Positions 23,572 through 34,765 of a stretch of DNA of 64,000 bases are shown here, piece after piece. Position 1 is the stretch's first letter, and each line of letters opens with the position of its first letter. The notes under the pieces are model-generated. The model ran no database searches, was not told where the DNA came from, and saw nothing but the letters and a program-made list of their open reading frames with translations. Made by a program: the position numbers and the translations under genes. This DNA comes from Faecalibacterium sp. CAG:1138. Lineage in GTDB: Bacteria > Bacillota > Clostridia > Christensenellales > CAG-917. The stretch covers positions 104,121 to 168,120 of the forward strand of contig HF988637.1 of NCBI GenBank assembly GCA_000434675.1, written 5' to 3'.

Positions 23572-24381
23572 ATGAAAGAAATACCGGAATTTCAGGAAAA
23601 TCAAAAATTGCTAGATGAACTTGGTATTGCAACCTATAATTATTTTAATGCTGTCTATGTTTTGAACAAAAAAATAGATTCAGATAGAAATAAATTCTTT
23701 TCAAAAAAATATATAGAAAAAATGGATGAATATGCAGATAAAGGACTGCTGCTTTATTTTCTTGAAACTCCGGATATTGATTTGCTTGATGAAGAATTGA
23801 CGGAAAATTATTTAATTGACACTTATTTATATAATGATTGTCTTGGTTTCAAAATAATGCTTGATAGATATGTAAGCATACTTAATCCAAGCCCTATTAT
23901 GCGAAGGAAGAGTGAAGATATAATTGTAGCTATTAATCTTTTGAACGAAGGTTGTTACCGTTCAGCAGCCAGAAATATTTTTGCTTTATTAGAAAGTGAA
24001 CACAAGCGTTGTGCAAATGCGTTTGAAGGATATTTTACAAAAAAGAAAGAGTATAGAAAGGGGCATGAGCGAGCAAATAAGATAAAAGATTTATTGGATA
24101 AAATCAGTATAGAATGGGAACAGCATAGTTGGGAAAAAATTAATAATTACTATAAAAAGATTTTCGCTAATGACAAGATTGAAGATATTTGTTTTAGGAA
24201 CGGTATTGTTCATGGAGATTATTCAGAAGATGCCATTGATACTAACGCCGTGGAAGTCGGTAAGTTAGTTTTATTGTGGCTAAATTTAAGATTGTTAGCG
24301 GACAGTTTAAGTATTTTTGAAGATGGCTACAACAGTGTGCTTTCCTATTTAACGGGATGGGCAATAGACCAAGAATCTTAA
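23572..24381 (+). CDS. HEPN-like protein, likely 5'-truncated by a frameshift
   Basis: A 269-residue, mostly helical protein. Near the C-terminus, FRNGIVHGDYSEDAI contains R209-N-x3-H214, the R-N/H-x(3-4)-H signature of HEPN ribonucleases, in the usual setting before a long final helix (VGKLVLLWLNLRLL). The central part (ILNPSPIMRRKSEDIIVAIN, LLNEGCYRSAARNIFALLE) resembles the helical repeat of HEPN-type abortive infection proteins. ATG 23572 has no ribosome binding site; the true start is probably 23511 in another frame. A TTG at 23530 is a further option. It directly follows the type I restriction operon and may act as a back-up abortive-infection RNase. Activity is inferred from the motif alone. 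Confidence 0.6.
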   Translation: MKEIPEFQENQKLLDELGIATYNYFNAVYVLNKKIDSDRNKFFSKKYIEKMDEYADKGLLLYFLETPDIDLLDEELTENYLIDTYLYNDCLGFKIMLDRYVSILNPSPIMRRKSEDIIVAINLLNEGCYRSAARNIFALLESEHKRCANAFEGYFTKKKEYRKGHERANKIKDLLDKISIEWEQHSWEKINNYYKKIFANDKIEDICFRNGIVHGDYSEDAIDTNAVEVGKLVLLWLNLRLLADSLSIFEDGYNSVLSYLTGWAIDQES

Positions 24382-24610
24382 TTTAAGGAAAGAAAAAGAG
24401 ATGAATGCCCCTATAAACGCCCCTGTAAAAAATATGCATTCAAAAAGTGGGTGACCCCTGAATACACACGGTGGTACATATATTGTTGCTAGGTATGTAA
24501 CGAATTGCGGTTTAGATAAGCATCTAATAAATATAGACCCTAAATCTTACACATCAGTATGGTACGACTGTATTGCATTTTATAGACCCCCGTTTTGGAC
24601 ACACGGACAC

Positions 24611-24640
24611 AAGCGAACATCAAAAACCCGGGGCTAAAGG
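24611..24640 (+). repeat. Direct repeat copy 1 at the island edge
   Basis: AAGCGAACATC followed by AAAAACC, GGGGCTAAA; 28 of 30 positions match copy 2, which starts 95 bp later. A possible attachment or resolution site. Confidence 0.6.
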
Positions 24641-24705
24641 GCTATCGGTTTTGAAGAGAGCTTGAGACGCAAGATTGAGATATTACTATATCGCAATAAA
24701 GGCGC

Positions 24706-24735
24706 AAGCGAACATCAAAAACCAGGGGCTAAAAG
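24706..24735 (+). repeat. Direct repeat copy 2 at the island edge
   Basis: The second copy of the 30-bp repeat; it differs from copy 1 at positions 19 and 29. It lies about 27 bp before the terminator that closes the island side. Confidence 0.6.
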
Positions 24736-24761
24736 ACTAAAAAACAAAACAACAATCAATT

Positions 24762-24788
24762 CAGCCGTCCGAAAGGGCGGCTGTTTTT
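24762..24788. terminator. Intrinsic terminator before the dnaG region
   Basis: CAGCCGTCC-gaaa-GGGCGGCTG (24762-24783), with one mismatch, followed by TTTTTG. It shields dnaG from island transcription. Confidence 0.85.
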
Positions 24789-25004
24789 GTGTGTGGAAAG
24801 TTTGACTTTATTTTATAGTATTTATACATTACCTTATATAAAGACTGAAAACTATTATGACAAATGCGGGTAAAATAGAATACTTTGCACGAAAATCGCC
24901 GCAAAAGCAAAATATGACTGAATTCCACAGAAAAAGTTGAAAAATCGGGTAGGAGTTTTTGATTTTTTGTCGTAGTTAATATTAGCAAGATTTTCGAGGT
25001 AAGA

Positions 25005-26807
25005 ATGGCAAGAGAAGGATATCCTCTCGACTGGATGGCCGAACTTAAAAGCAAAAACGACATCGTTTCGGTTGTTTCGCGCTACGTCAGGTTGGACTAC
25101 AAGGGCGGAAGATACTGGGGCTGTTGTCCGTTTCATCACGAAAAAACTCCTTCGTTCACGGTGAATCAGAGGGAGGGTTTTTACTATTGCTTCGGTTGCC
25201 ACGCAGGGGGCGACGTCGTGAAATTCGTGCAGGAAATGGAGAACGTGGGGTTTCCGGAGGCTATCAAGCTGCTGGCGGACGCCGCGGGTATGCAGGTTCC
25301 CGAAACCGAAAAGAGCGAAGCTCTTCAGACGGAAAAGAAATACCGCGACAGGCTTTACGCCGCGCTCAAGGAGGCGGCAGGCCATTATTACAGAAACCTC
25401 GCAGACCCGGTCGTCGGGAAAAAGGTCAGAGAATATCTGGCAAAGCGCAAGATTCCGTCGGACGTGGTGGTTAGGTTCGGGCTTGGCTACAGCAAGGATT
25501 TTAATTCCGTCATAGACTATCTTAGGGAAAAAGGCTTTTCCGACAAGGAGATTCTGGATTCGGGCGTCGGCACCAAAAACAAAAACGGTTCGCTTTACGA
25601 CGCGCTTGCGGACAGGCTTATAGTTCCGATTATAAACAGGGCCGACAAGGTGGTTGCTTTCGGCGGCAGAATTCTGGAGAAAAAGGACGGCGTCGCAAAA
25701 TATCGCAACACCACGAACACGCCCGTTTTTGAAAAAAACAAAACGCTTTTCGGTATAAATATCGCCAAAAAACAACGTCAGAAGGCGGGGATAACGGAGG
25801 TTATCATCGTCGAAGGATATATGGACGTCATCAGCCTCAACAAAGTGGGCATCGCAAACGCGGTTGCGGGCATGGGGACGGCTCTTTGCGACGGACAAGC
25901 CAGAGAGCTTAAGTATCTGTCCGACAGAGTTTACGTCTGCTACGACGGCGACGGCGCGGGGCAGAACGCCGCGGCAAAAAGTTTGGAAGTGCTGGAAAAA
26001 GCGGGGCTTGAAATTTTCGTCATAACGCTTACGGGCGGCATGGACCCTGACGACGTGGCAAATAAGCTTGGGCAAAAAGGCTTTTTCGACCTTATGGAAA
26101 AGGCGCTCCCGCTCACCGATTACAAACTGAAGCTTGTGGAAGACAGGTGCAACATGGCGACTGCCAACGGCAGGGCGAAATATGCCACGGGCGCAATGGA
26201 GGTTTTGAGAGGGCTAAGTAACCCTACGGAGAGGGACGTGTACGTCGGCGTGGTTTCGGAAAAGAGCAGGATACCGGACGAACAACTGAGGAAGTATTTT
26301 TCGGGCGAGCTGAAACTGACGGCAGACGACGATAGCGAGCCGCCAAAGCCGCTTAAAGCCCCTGAAAACGACGAAACGAAAGAGGACAAGCCGTCCGCGC
26401 CGTACTTGAATTCTGCCGAATACGTCTTAAAATGCCTGCTGTACGCAAAGCCGTTTGCGAAGCTTCAGGACGTGGCGGAAGAGTTTTTGACCTACGCGCC
26501 GCACAAAGAGGTTTACGCGTATCTCAAAATGACGGACGAAAACGGCAAAACGCCGTCGCCCGGAATGCTGTTTGACTTTATGGACAGCACCGACGAAGTG
26601 CTCGGCATCATTCAGGGCGATTTCGGAGTGCAGGACGAGCAGTCGCAAAAGAAAGTTTACACAGACTGTGTACGAAAACTCAAAAAAGAATATTACAACA
26701 AAATAATCAAGGACCTTTTGACCGAATATTCGTCGGCGGACGACGAAAAAAAGGCCGAGATTGCGGAAAAAATCAAAGAATACCAAATTTTAATGAGAAA
26801 AAATTGA
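25005..26807 (+). CDS. dnaG: DNA primase
   Basis: A 600-residue primase that makes RNA primers at the replication fork. The N-terminal CHC2 zinc finger is C41-x2-H44...C62-x2-C65 (CCPFHHEKTPSF, YCFGCHAGGD). The RNA polymerase/Toprim domain contains VEGYMDVIS (about residue 270) and DGDGAGQNAA (about 310). The C-terminal region from about 440 is helicase-binding and less conserved. Length is normal. ATG 25005 has GAGGT upstream. It begins the classic macromolecular-synthesis pair with rpoD 18 bp downstream. Confidence 0.96.
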   Translation: MAREGYPLDWMAELKSKNDIVSVVSRYVRLDYKGGRYWGCCPFHHEKTPSFTVNQREGFYYCFGCHAGGDVVKFVQEMENVGFPEAIKLLADAAGMQVPETEKSEALQTEKKYRDRLYAALKEAAGHYYRNLADPVVGKKVREYLAKRKIPSDVVVRFGLGYSKDFNSVIDYLREKGFSDKEILDSGVGTKNKNGSLYDALADRLIVPIINRADKVVAFGGRILEKKDGVAKYRNTTNTPVFEKNKTLFGINIAKKQRQKAGITEVIIVEGYMDVISLNKVGIANAVAGMGTALCDGQARELKYLSDRVYVCYDGDGAGQNAAAKSLEVLEKAGLEIFVITLTGGMDPDDVANKLGQKGFFDLMEKALPLTDYKLKLVEDRCNMATANGRAKYATGAMEVLRGLSNPTERDVYVGVVSEKSRIPDEQLRKYFSGELKLTADDDSEPPKPLKAPENDETKEDKPSAPYLNSAEYVLKCLLYAKPFAKLQDVAEEFLTYAPHKEVYAYLKMTDENGKTPSPGMLFDFMDSTDEVLGIIQGDFGVQDEQSQKKVYTDCVRKLKKEYYNKIIKDLLTEYSSADDEKKAEIAEKIKEYQILMRKN

Positions 26808-26825
26808 ACGTCCGAGGAGGTTTAT

Positions 26826-27881
26826 ATGGACAACAAAACATCGCCGTTGCAGGTTGAAATAGACAAGCTGATAACCTTAGGCAAACAAAAGGGAATGGTG
26901 ACAGAAGACGAAATCATGGCCAGACTGGAGCACCTTAATTCCTCTGCCGAAGATATGGAAGCCGTCTTCAAAGCCCTGGAAGCGGCGGGAGTGAAGATAA
27001 AAGAAGACGAACCCGTCAACGACGCCGAGCTGGTTGAAAAAATCATGAGCGAGGCAAATGTCGACGACTCGGTGAAGGTTTATCTTAAAGACATAGGAAA
27101 GGTTCCGCTTCTCACCAAGGAGGAGGAAATCGAGCTTGCAAAACGCATGGAAGCCGGCGACGAAGAGGCAAAAGCAAAACTGTCGGAAGCCAACCTCAGA
27201 CTGGTTGTCAACCTTGCCAAACGCTACGTCGGACGCAACCTTCATTTCCTGGACCTCATTCAGGAAGGCAACATGGGACTTATGAAGGCGGTTGAAAAAT
27301 TCGACTATACGAAAGGCTTCAAATTCAGCACCTACGCCACCTGGTGGATTCGTCAGGCGATAACGAGGGCCATTGCCGATCAGGGCAGAACCATTCGTAT
27401 TCCGGTACATATGGTTGAAACCATCAACAAGCAAGTTCGCGCAACCAGACAGCTTCTGCAAAAGCTCGGCCGCGAACCGACCCCTGCGGAAATCGCCGAA
27501 TACCTCGGTTGCAGTGAAGAGAGAGTGCGTGAAATTCAGAAAATCGCGCAGGATCCCGTGTCGCTGGAAACCCCTATCGGCGAAGAGGAAGACAGTCATC
27601 TCGGCGATTTCGTCGAGGACAGAGGCGCATTAAGCCCTGTGGAAGTTACCGAAAGTCAGCTTCTTAAGGAACAGCTTGTCAGAGTGCTTAACACTCTTAC
27701 TCCGCGTGAAGAAAAGGTTCTGCGTCTGCGCTACGGCCTGGACGACGGACACCCGAGAACGCTTGAGGAAGTCGGCAAGGAATTTAACGTAACTCGTGAA
27801 CGTATCCGTCAGATCGAGGCGAAAGCGCTCAGAAAGCTTCGCCATCCTAACCGCATCAAGCACCTCAAAGATTATCAATAA
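26826..27881 (+). CDS. rpoD: RNA polymerase primary sigma factor (sigma-A/70)
   Basis: A 351-residue housekeeping sigma factor. Region 1.1 is short. Regions 1.2-2.4 contain [49 protein letters not shown] and [16 protein letters not shown], which bind the -10 element. Region 3 is at about 200-270. Region 4 ([20 protein letters not shown]) reads the -35 element. A strong GAGGAGG precedes ATG 26826. The TTGACA/TATAAT-like promoters noted in this window fit this factor. Its stop overlaps the trmK start by one base. Confidence 0.97.
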   Translation: MDNKTSPLQVEIDKLITLGKQKGMVTEDEIMARLEHLNSSAEDMEAVFKALEAAGVKIKEDEPVNDAELVEKIMSEANVDDSVKVYLKDIGKVPLLTKEEEIELAKRMEAGDEEAKAKLSEANLRLVVNLAKRYVGRNLHFLDLIQEGNMGLMKAVEKFDYTKGFKFSTYATWWIRQAITRAIADQGRTIRIPVHMVETINKQVRATRQLLQKLGREPTPAEIAEYLGCSEERVREIQKIAQDPVSLETPIGEEEDSHLGDFVEDRGALSPVEVTESQLLKEQLVRVLNTLTPREEKVLRLRYGLDDGHPRTLEEVGKEFNVTRERIRQIEAKALRKLRHPNRIKHLKDYQ

Positions 27882-28519
27882 TGAACGGTTTGGACAAAAG
27901 ACTTTCCGAAATAGTCTCTAATCTAAAACCCGGCGACAGGGTGGCCGACGTCGGCTGCGACCACGGAAAAGTTGCGGTGGCGGCGGTGAAAATAACCGAA
28001 AACCGAGTGATTGCCACGGATATTTCCGCGCCGAGCCTGAAAAAGGCGGTGGAGCTGGCGGACAGATCGGGCGTTTCGGATATGATAGATTTCAGAGTCG
28101 GCGACGGCGTTAGCGTGCTGAAAAACGGCGAGGCCGACACGTTGGTCGTTGCCGGTATGGGCGGCATCGAGATTGCAGGAATGATCGGGACGCTCGAATT
28201 TAAGAAATACGTTTTGTGTCCGCATTCTTCGGAAGAAGAGCTTCGCGAAAAAATCATAAGCGAAAAAATAGTCATTCAGCGCGATTATCCGGTGTTTTCC
28301 AAGGGTAAATTTTACCGCATAATAGTTGCCGGCGAAGGCGAAAAAGCCGAAAACGACTATACCGAAGCCGAGCTTTTGTTCGGAAAGACCGACGAGGGCG
28401 ACAGGGAAGAATACCTTTCCTTCGAAAAACAAAAGATTCAATCGGTCGAAAAAGTGGCTCGGGGCGAAAGAAAGGCGCAGCTTCAGAGAGAGCTGGCGCT
28501 TTTGGAGGAATTGAAATGA
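27881..28519 (+). CDS. trmK: tRNA (adenine(22)-N1)-methyltransferase
   Basis: A 212-residue class I SAM methyltransferase. RVADVGCDHGKVAVAAV at about residue 23 is motif I, and VVAGMGGIEIAGMI at about 90 is the TrmK-specific block. The protein methylates A22 in tRNA. It overlaps rpoD by one base and the Nif3-like gene by four, the order seen in many Firmicutes (rpoD-trmK-nif3). The C-terminal coiled-coil part (FEKQKIQSVEKVARGERKAQ) is typical of the family. Confidence 0.92.
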   Translation: MNGLDKRLSEIVSNLKPGDRVADVGCDHGKVAVAAVKITENRVIATDISAPSLKKAVELADRSGVSDMIDFRVGDGVSVLKNGEADTLVVAGMGGIEIAGMIGTLEFKKYVLCPHSSEEELREKIISEKIVIQRDYPVFSKGKFYRIIVAGEGEKAENDYTEAELLFGKTDEGDREEYLSFEKQKIQSVEKVARGERKAQLQRELALLEELK

Positions 28520-29280
28520 AAGTAAGGGAACTTACGTACTTTATCGAATCTATGGCTCCCGTCGAATCGGCGTTGGGGTATGACAATCCGGGGCTTTTGA
28601 TCGGAAGTCCCGACGACGAAGTGAAAAAAGTGCTCGTTACGTTGGACGTTACGTCCGAAGTGGTTGACGAAGCGGTGGAAAAGGGCTGTGATTTCATACT
28701 CAGTCACCATCCCGTCATCTGGGCGGGCATAAAAAAACTTACGCCGGAATATCCGACGGCAGATCCCGTCGTTAAGGCGATTCGCGCGGGCATAGACGTC
28801 TATGCGGCGCATACCAACGTCGACGCAATGGCCGGCAACATGAGCTGGGAGCTTTTGAAAGACCTCGGTTGCGACTCGGCAGAACCGCTTTTCGACAACG
28901 GTTTCGGGGCAGTGGGCGACGTTAAGGAAATAAAATACCGCGATCTTGCGGCGAAAGTGGCGAAAATTTTGGACGAAAACGTCAGAACCATCGGAAATCT
29001 GGACGAAACCGTCAAAAGGGTGGCGACCGTTTCGGGAGCCGCCGGCGACACCGAAGACGTTAAACAAGCGCTAAGTAAGAGCGCGGACGTCTATATAACC
29101 GCAGAGCTTAAACACCACGTTGCGGTGGCGGCAAAATCGGCGGGCTTCAAAATCATCGAAGTCAGCCATTACGCAAGCGAATTCAGCTTCGTGAAAATTT
29201 TCGAAAGACTTTTGGACGGCGTCATCGAAACCGCTTGCGCCAAAAGTCAAAAAAATCCGTACAACAAGGAGATTTTGTAG
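28516..29280 (+). CDS. Nif3-like dinuclear metal center hexameric protein
   Basis: A 254-residue NIF3/YqfO/YbgI-family protein. VTLDVTSEVVDEA and CDFILSHHPVIWAGIKKL provide the His ligands, AHTNVDAM the Asp/His, and KHHVAVAAKSAGFKIIEVSHYASE the final ligands of the dinuclear metal site. It is the short form, lacking the PII-like insert of B. subtilis YqfO. The biochemical role is not established for the family; GTP cyclohydrolase-like annotation is historical. ATG 28516 overlaps the trmK stop (ATGA). Confidence 0.92.
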   Translation: MKVRELTYFIESMAPVESALGYDNPGLLIGSPDDEVKKVLVTLDVTSEVVDEAVEKGCDFILSHHPVIWAGIKKLTPEYPTADPVVKAIRAGIDVYAAHTNVDAMAGNMSWELLKDLGCDSAEPLFDNGFGAVGDVKEIKYRDLAAKVAKILDENVRTIGNLDETVKRVATVSGAAGDTEDVKQALSKSADVYITAELKHHVAVAAKSAGFKIIEVSHYASEFSFVKIFERLLDGVIETACAKSQKNPYNKEIL

Positions 29281-29281
29281 A

Positions 29282-29986
29282 ATGAAACTTGACAGCATCT
29301 TGGCATATCAGGACGTGGACATGCGTCTTTACGCTTTGGAAAAAGAAGTCAGCGGCAGCGACGCCAGCAAGCTCGTTGCAAAGTACAGAGAGCTTATGAA
29401 GGAATATTCCGGCGGGCTTATAAGGTCTAACGCCGAAATGGACGAGGCCGTCAAGCTTGCGAAACGTCAGGCGGACGAACTTGTCGCGCTGGAAGCGAAA
29501 ATCGACGATATGGCTCACATAAACATCGAGGACGCAGGCATAGAGGAACTTGAGCTTTACGAAAAGGAAGCGCAAAAGCTTGCCGCCGAAGCCGACGCTT
29601 TCAAACGCGCTATGGACGAAAACGAAGCGCAAATGAAGAAAATTTTGCAAAATTTTGACGAAAAAGTCAAACAATGCGCCGTTTGCAAGAAAAAACTTGA
29701 CGAGGCAAACGCCGCCTTCAAGCAACTTATCGACAGCAAGGGCGAGGAAGTTACCGCCATCAAACGCCGTCTGGCCGAAATCAAAAAGGACGTTCCGGAG
29801 GACGTTATGGAGATGTATATAAAACGCAGAAACGGCAAAAAAATGCCTGCGTTCGTGCCGCTCAATCCGGAATTCAAGGCGTGCAGATGCGGCGTTAAGC
29901 TTTTGGACAACGCCCTTAAAAATCTGCAAAATCCGGGCGACGTGGTGGAATGTCAGAGCTGCGGCAGATTGGTTTATATAAAATAA
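29282..29986 (+). CDS. Coiled-coil protein with C4 zinc ribbon
   Basis: A 234-residue protein. Residues 10-170 form a long, highly charged coiled coil; the C-terminus carries a C4 zinc ribbon (CRCGVKLL and VECQSCGRLVYI). This is the CT398/HP0958-like family (zf-RING_7), often encoded next to Nif3-like genes. Members in other bacteria bind RNA or secretion and sigma-54 partners; the Firmicutes role is unclear. The start is two bases after the Nif3 stop. Confidence 0.85.
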   Translation: MKLDSILAYQDVDMRLYALEKEVSGSDASKLVAKYRELMKEYSGGLIRSNAEMDEAVKLAKRQADELVALEAKIDDMAHINIEDAGIEELELYEKEAQKLAAEADAFKRAMDENEAQMKKILQNFDEKVKQCAVCKKKLDEANAAFKQLIDSKGEEVTAIKRRLAEIKKDVPEDVMEMYIKRRNGKKMPAFVPLNPEFKACRCGVKLLDNALKNLQNPGDVVECQSCGRLVYIK

Positions 29987-33088
<3,102 letters not shown>

Positions 33089-33091
33089 AAA

Positions 33092-33121
33092 AAGGCCTCC
33101 CGAACGGGAGGCTTTGATTTT
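33092..33121. terminator. Bidirectional terminator between lacZ and galT
   Basis: AAAGGCCTCCCG and CGGGAGGCTTT form a stem with a 2-nt loop; A-tracts lie on the left and T-tracts on the right, so it can serve both convergent genes. Confidence 0.88.
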
Positions 33122-34666
33122 TTATTCTTCTTCGAAACCGCATTTTGACATAAAGCGGTCGAAGGCTTTTCGGCCTTTTTGATCGGCTTTGAAAACGGCG
33201 GTGGTTTCGAGGATTTTTATGCAGGTTTTGTTGATATAGTCGGTGATAACGTCGCCGGCTTCGCCTTCGGACAGGTTGAGGCCGTTGTCGTTTGCAAGCT
33301 GCGCAATCATGCCGACGTGCTTGAAGAGCGGGTGCTCGGGATCGGAAAGTTCCTTGAAGTTAAGAGGTGTTTCGCCCGTAAGGTATTTTCTGATTTCCAC
33401 GGCTTCTTTGGCAAGTCTGCCCGGAAGAATGAACAAGCCCATAACTTCGATTATGCCGATTGCTTCCTTTTTGATGTTGTGCATGTCTTCGGTCGGGTGG
33501 AAGATGCCGTAAGGGTGTTTTTCGTCGGTGCGGTTGTTGCGCAGAATGAGGTCGAAACGATAGTTTCCGTCGTCGGTTTTTTGCGCGACAGGGGTGACGG
33601 TGTTGTGTGGAGTTTCGTCCGTGAACGCCAGAATATCGACGGTTTTGTCGCTGTATGTCTTCCAGGTTTCGAAAATGTGATTTGTGAGAGCAATCACTTT
33701 TTCTGCGTCGGAGCCTTCGATCCTGACGACGCTGTTGTACCAGTCGGCAATGCCTGCGGTTACGCCTTCAAAGTCCGGGTGACGGAACTTTTTGAGGTAA
33801 GCGGTTTTCATTTCAGGCAGAACCTTTGCGCCGCCTTGGTAGTGATCGTGCGCAAGAATGCTGCCGCCGACAATAGGAAGCGGAGCGTTGCTGCCGATGA
33901 AATAATGAGGGAAGGTATCCACGAAATCGGCCATATGCTTAAATGAATTTACGTCCAGATGCATCGGGCGATGTTCGTCGGAAAAGCAGATGCAGTGATT
34001 GTCGAAATAAACGTACGGGCTGAATTGCAGCCACCATTTTTCGTCGTTCAAAAACAGCGGAACGGCCCTGAGGGTTTGCCTTGCGGGTTTTTGAAGATTG
34101 CCCCACCAGCCGACGTTTTCCACGCAGAGCGGGCACTTAGGGTAGTTGGTTTGCGGAGCTTTCGACGCCGCAAGCACGGCTTTCGGATCCTTTTCGGGTT
34201 TTGCGAGGTTTATGGTGATTTTGACGCTGCCTTTTTCGGTCGGAACTTCCCAGCCTATATTTTTGTCGATGTCAACCTTGCGGATATAATTGTTTGCCAC
34301 GGAAAGGTCGAAAAGATATTTGGTGGCGGCTTTGACGCCGCTTTCCGCCGCTACGTCGTCGAAATTTTTGATAACGGCGCTCGGCATCGGCGTCAAAATG
34401 CCCATGATTTTGGTTTCAAACAGCAGTTTTTCCTGTTCAGTGGTAAGCTTTTTTCGGACGGCGTAGTCGGTGATTTCGTCCAGAACGGTCTGAATCGGCC
34501 TGTAAGTTACGGCAGGTTCCGCAGGCTCTGGCACTTTAAGCTCGGCAAGCAGAAGGTTTCGGACGTAAACCCCGTCGTCGGGATTAAGAGACAGCTTTTT
34601 TTCGGCGTAAAGCATAAGCTCGGCCACACAATTTGCGATTTTGGCGACGTCGGTTTGTTTTGGCAT
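33122..34666 (-). CDS. galT: UDP-glucose--hexose-1-phosphate uridylyltransferase (class II)
   Basis: A 514-residue class II GalT, the Firmicutes form that is longer than E. coli GalT. It exchanges UMP between UDP-glucose and galactose-1-phosphate. SNAPLPIVGGSILAHDHYQGG holds the active-site histidines. NYPKCPLCVENVGWWGN and TPHNTVTPVA are typical of GalT_2 N- and C-terminal halves. A GAGG lies upstream on the minus strand. It is divergent from galK across a 99-bp intergenic region with overlapping promoters. Confidence 0.93.
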   Translation of the reverse strand: MPKQTDVAKIANCVAELMLYAEKKLSLNPDDGVYVRNLLLAELKVPEPAEPAVTYRPIQTVLDEITDYAVRKKLTTEQEKLLFETKIMGILTPMPSAVIKNFDDVAAESGVKAATKYLFDLSVANNYIRKVDIDKNIGWEVPTEKGSVKITINLAKPEKDPKAVLAASKAPQTNYPKCPLCVENVGWWGNLQKPARQTLRAVPLFLNDEKWWLQFSPYVYFDNHCICFSDEHRPMHLDVNSFKHMADFVDTFPHYFIGSNAPLPIVGGSILAHDHYQGGAKVLPEMKTAYLKKFRHPDFEGVTAGIADWYNSVVRIEGSDAEKVIALTNHIFETWKTYSDKTVDILAFTDETPHNTVTPVAQKTDDGNYRFDLILRNNRTDEKHPYGIFHPTEDMHNIKKEAIGIIEVMGLFILPGRLAKEAVEIRKYLTGETPLNFKELSDPEHPLFKHVGMIAQLANDNGLNLSEGEAGDVITDYINKTCIKILETTAVFKADQKGRKAFDRFMSKCGFEEE

Positions 34667-34689
34667 AAAAAACCTCTTTTAAAGTATTT

Positions 34690-34705
34690 GCAACGTTATT
34701 GTTGC
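34690..34705. promoter_or_regulatory. Operator-like inverted repeat between galT and galK
   Basis: GCAAC-gttatt-GTTGC lies between the two promoters, next to the galK -35 box and downstream of the galT -10. It is well placed for a repressor acting on both genes. The binding protein is unknown. Confidence 0.4.
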
Positions 34706-34730
34706 TCTTTGAAAATATATGTGTTATACT
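34702..34730 (+). promoter_or_regulatory. galK promoter
   Basis: TTGCTC (34702-34707) and TATACT (34725-34730), 17 bp apart, about 36 bp before the galK ATG. Confidence 0.6.
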
Positions 34731-34741
34731 TTTACTATCAA
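34714..34741 (-). promoter_or_regulatory. galT promoter (minus strand)
   Basis: On the minus strand, TTGATA (34741-34736) and TATATT (34719-34714) are 16 bp apart. It overlaps the galK promoter, so the two may compete or be co-regulated. Confidence 0.55.
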
Positions 34742-34765
34742 TAATTATACACTCGCGAGGCTATA

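Larger units (their letters stand above)
24382..25004 (+). other. Gene-poor junction between accessory and core regions
   Basis: About 620 bp without a credible gene. It contains two 30-bp direct repeats (24611, 24706) and a terminator (24762). A frame of about 57 codons ending near 24640 lacks a start codon and was not called. Base composition shifts from AT-rich to GC-richer after about 24,900, so the island boundary probably lies here. No tRNA was seen. Confidence 0.5.

Noticed and set aside
24470..24643. 57-codon frame ending near 24643
   Set aside because: No start codon, no ribosome binding site and no recognisable family.
24611..24735. The two 30-bp direct repeats as a CRISPR
   Set aside because: Only two copies with a 65-bp interval and no cas genes in the window.
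24382..25004. A tRNA gene as the island's integration site
   Set aside because: No T-arm or cloverleaf could be found by eye at the boundary.
24855..26075. 406-residue minus-strand frame over dnaG
   Set aside because: Antisense shadow; dnaG carries the zinc finger and Toprim motifs.
33179..33946. 255-residue plus-strand frame over galT
   Set aside because: Antisense to galT, which has conserved active-site motifs; no start context.
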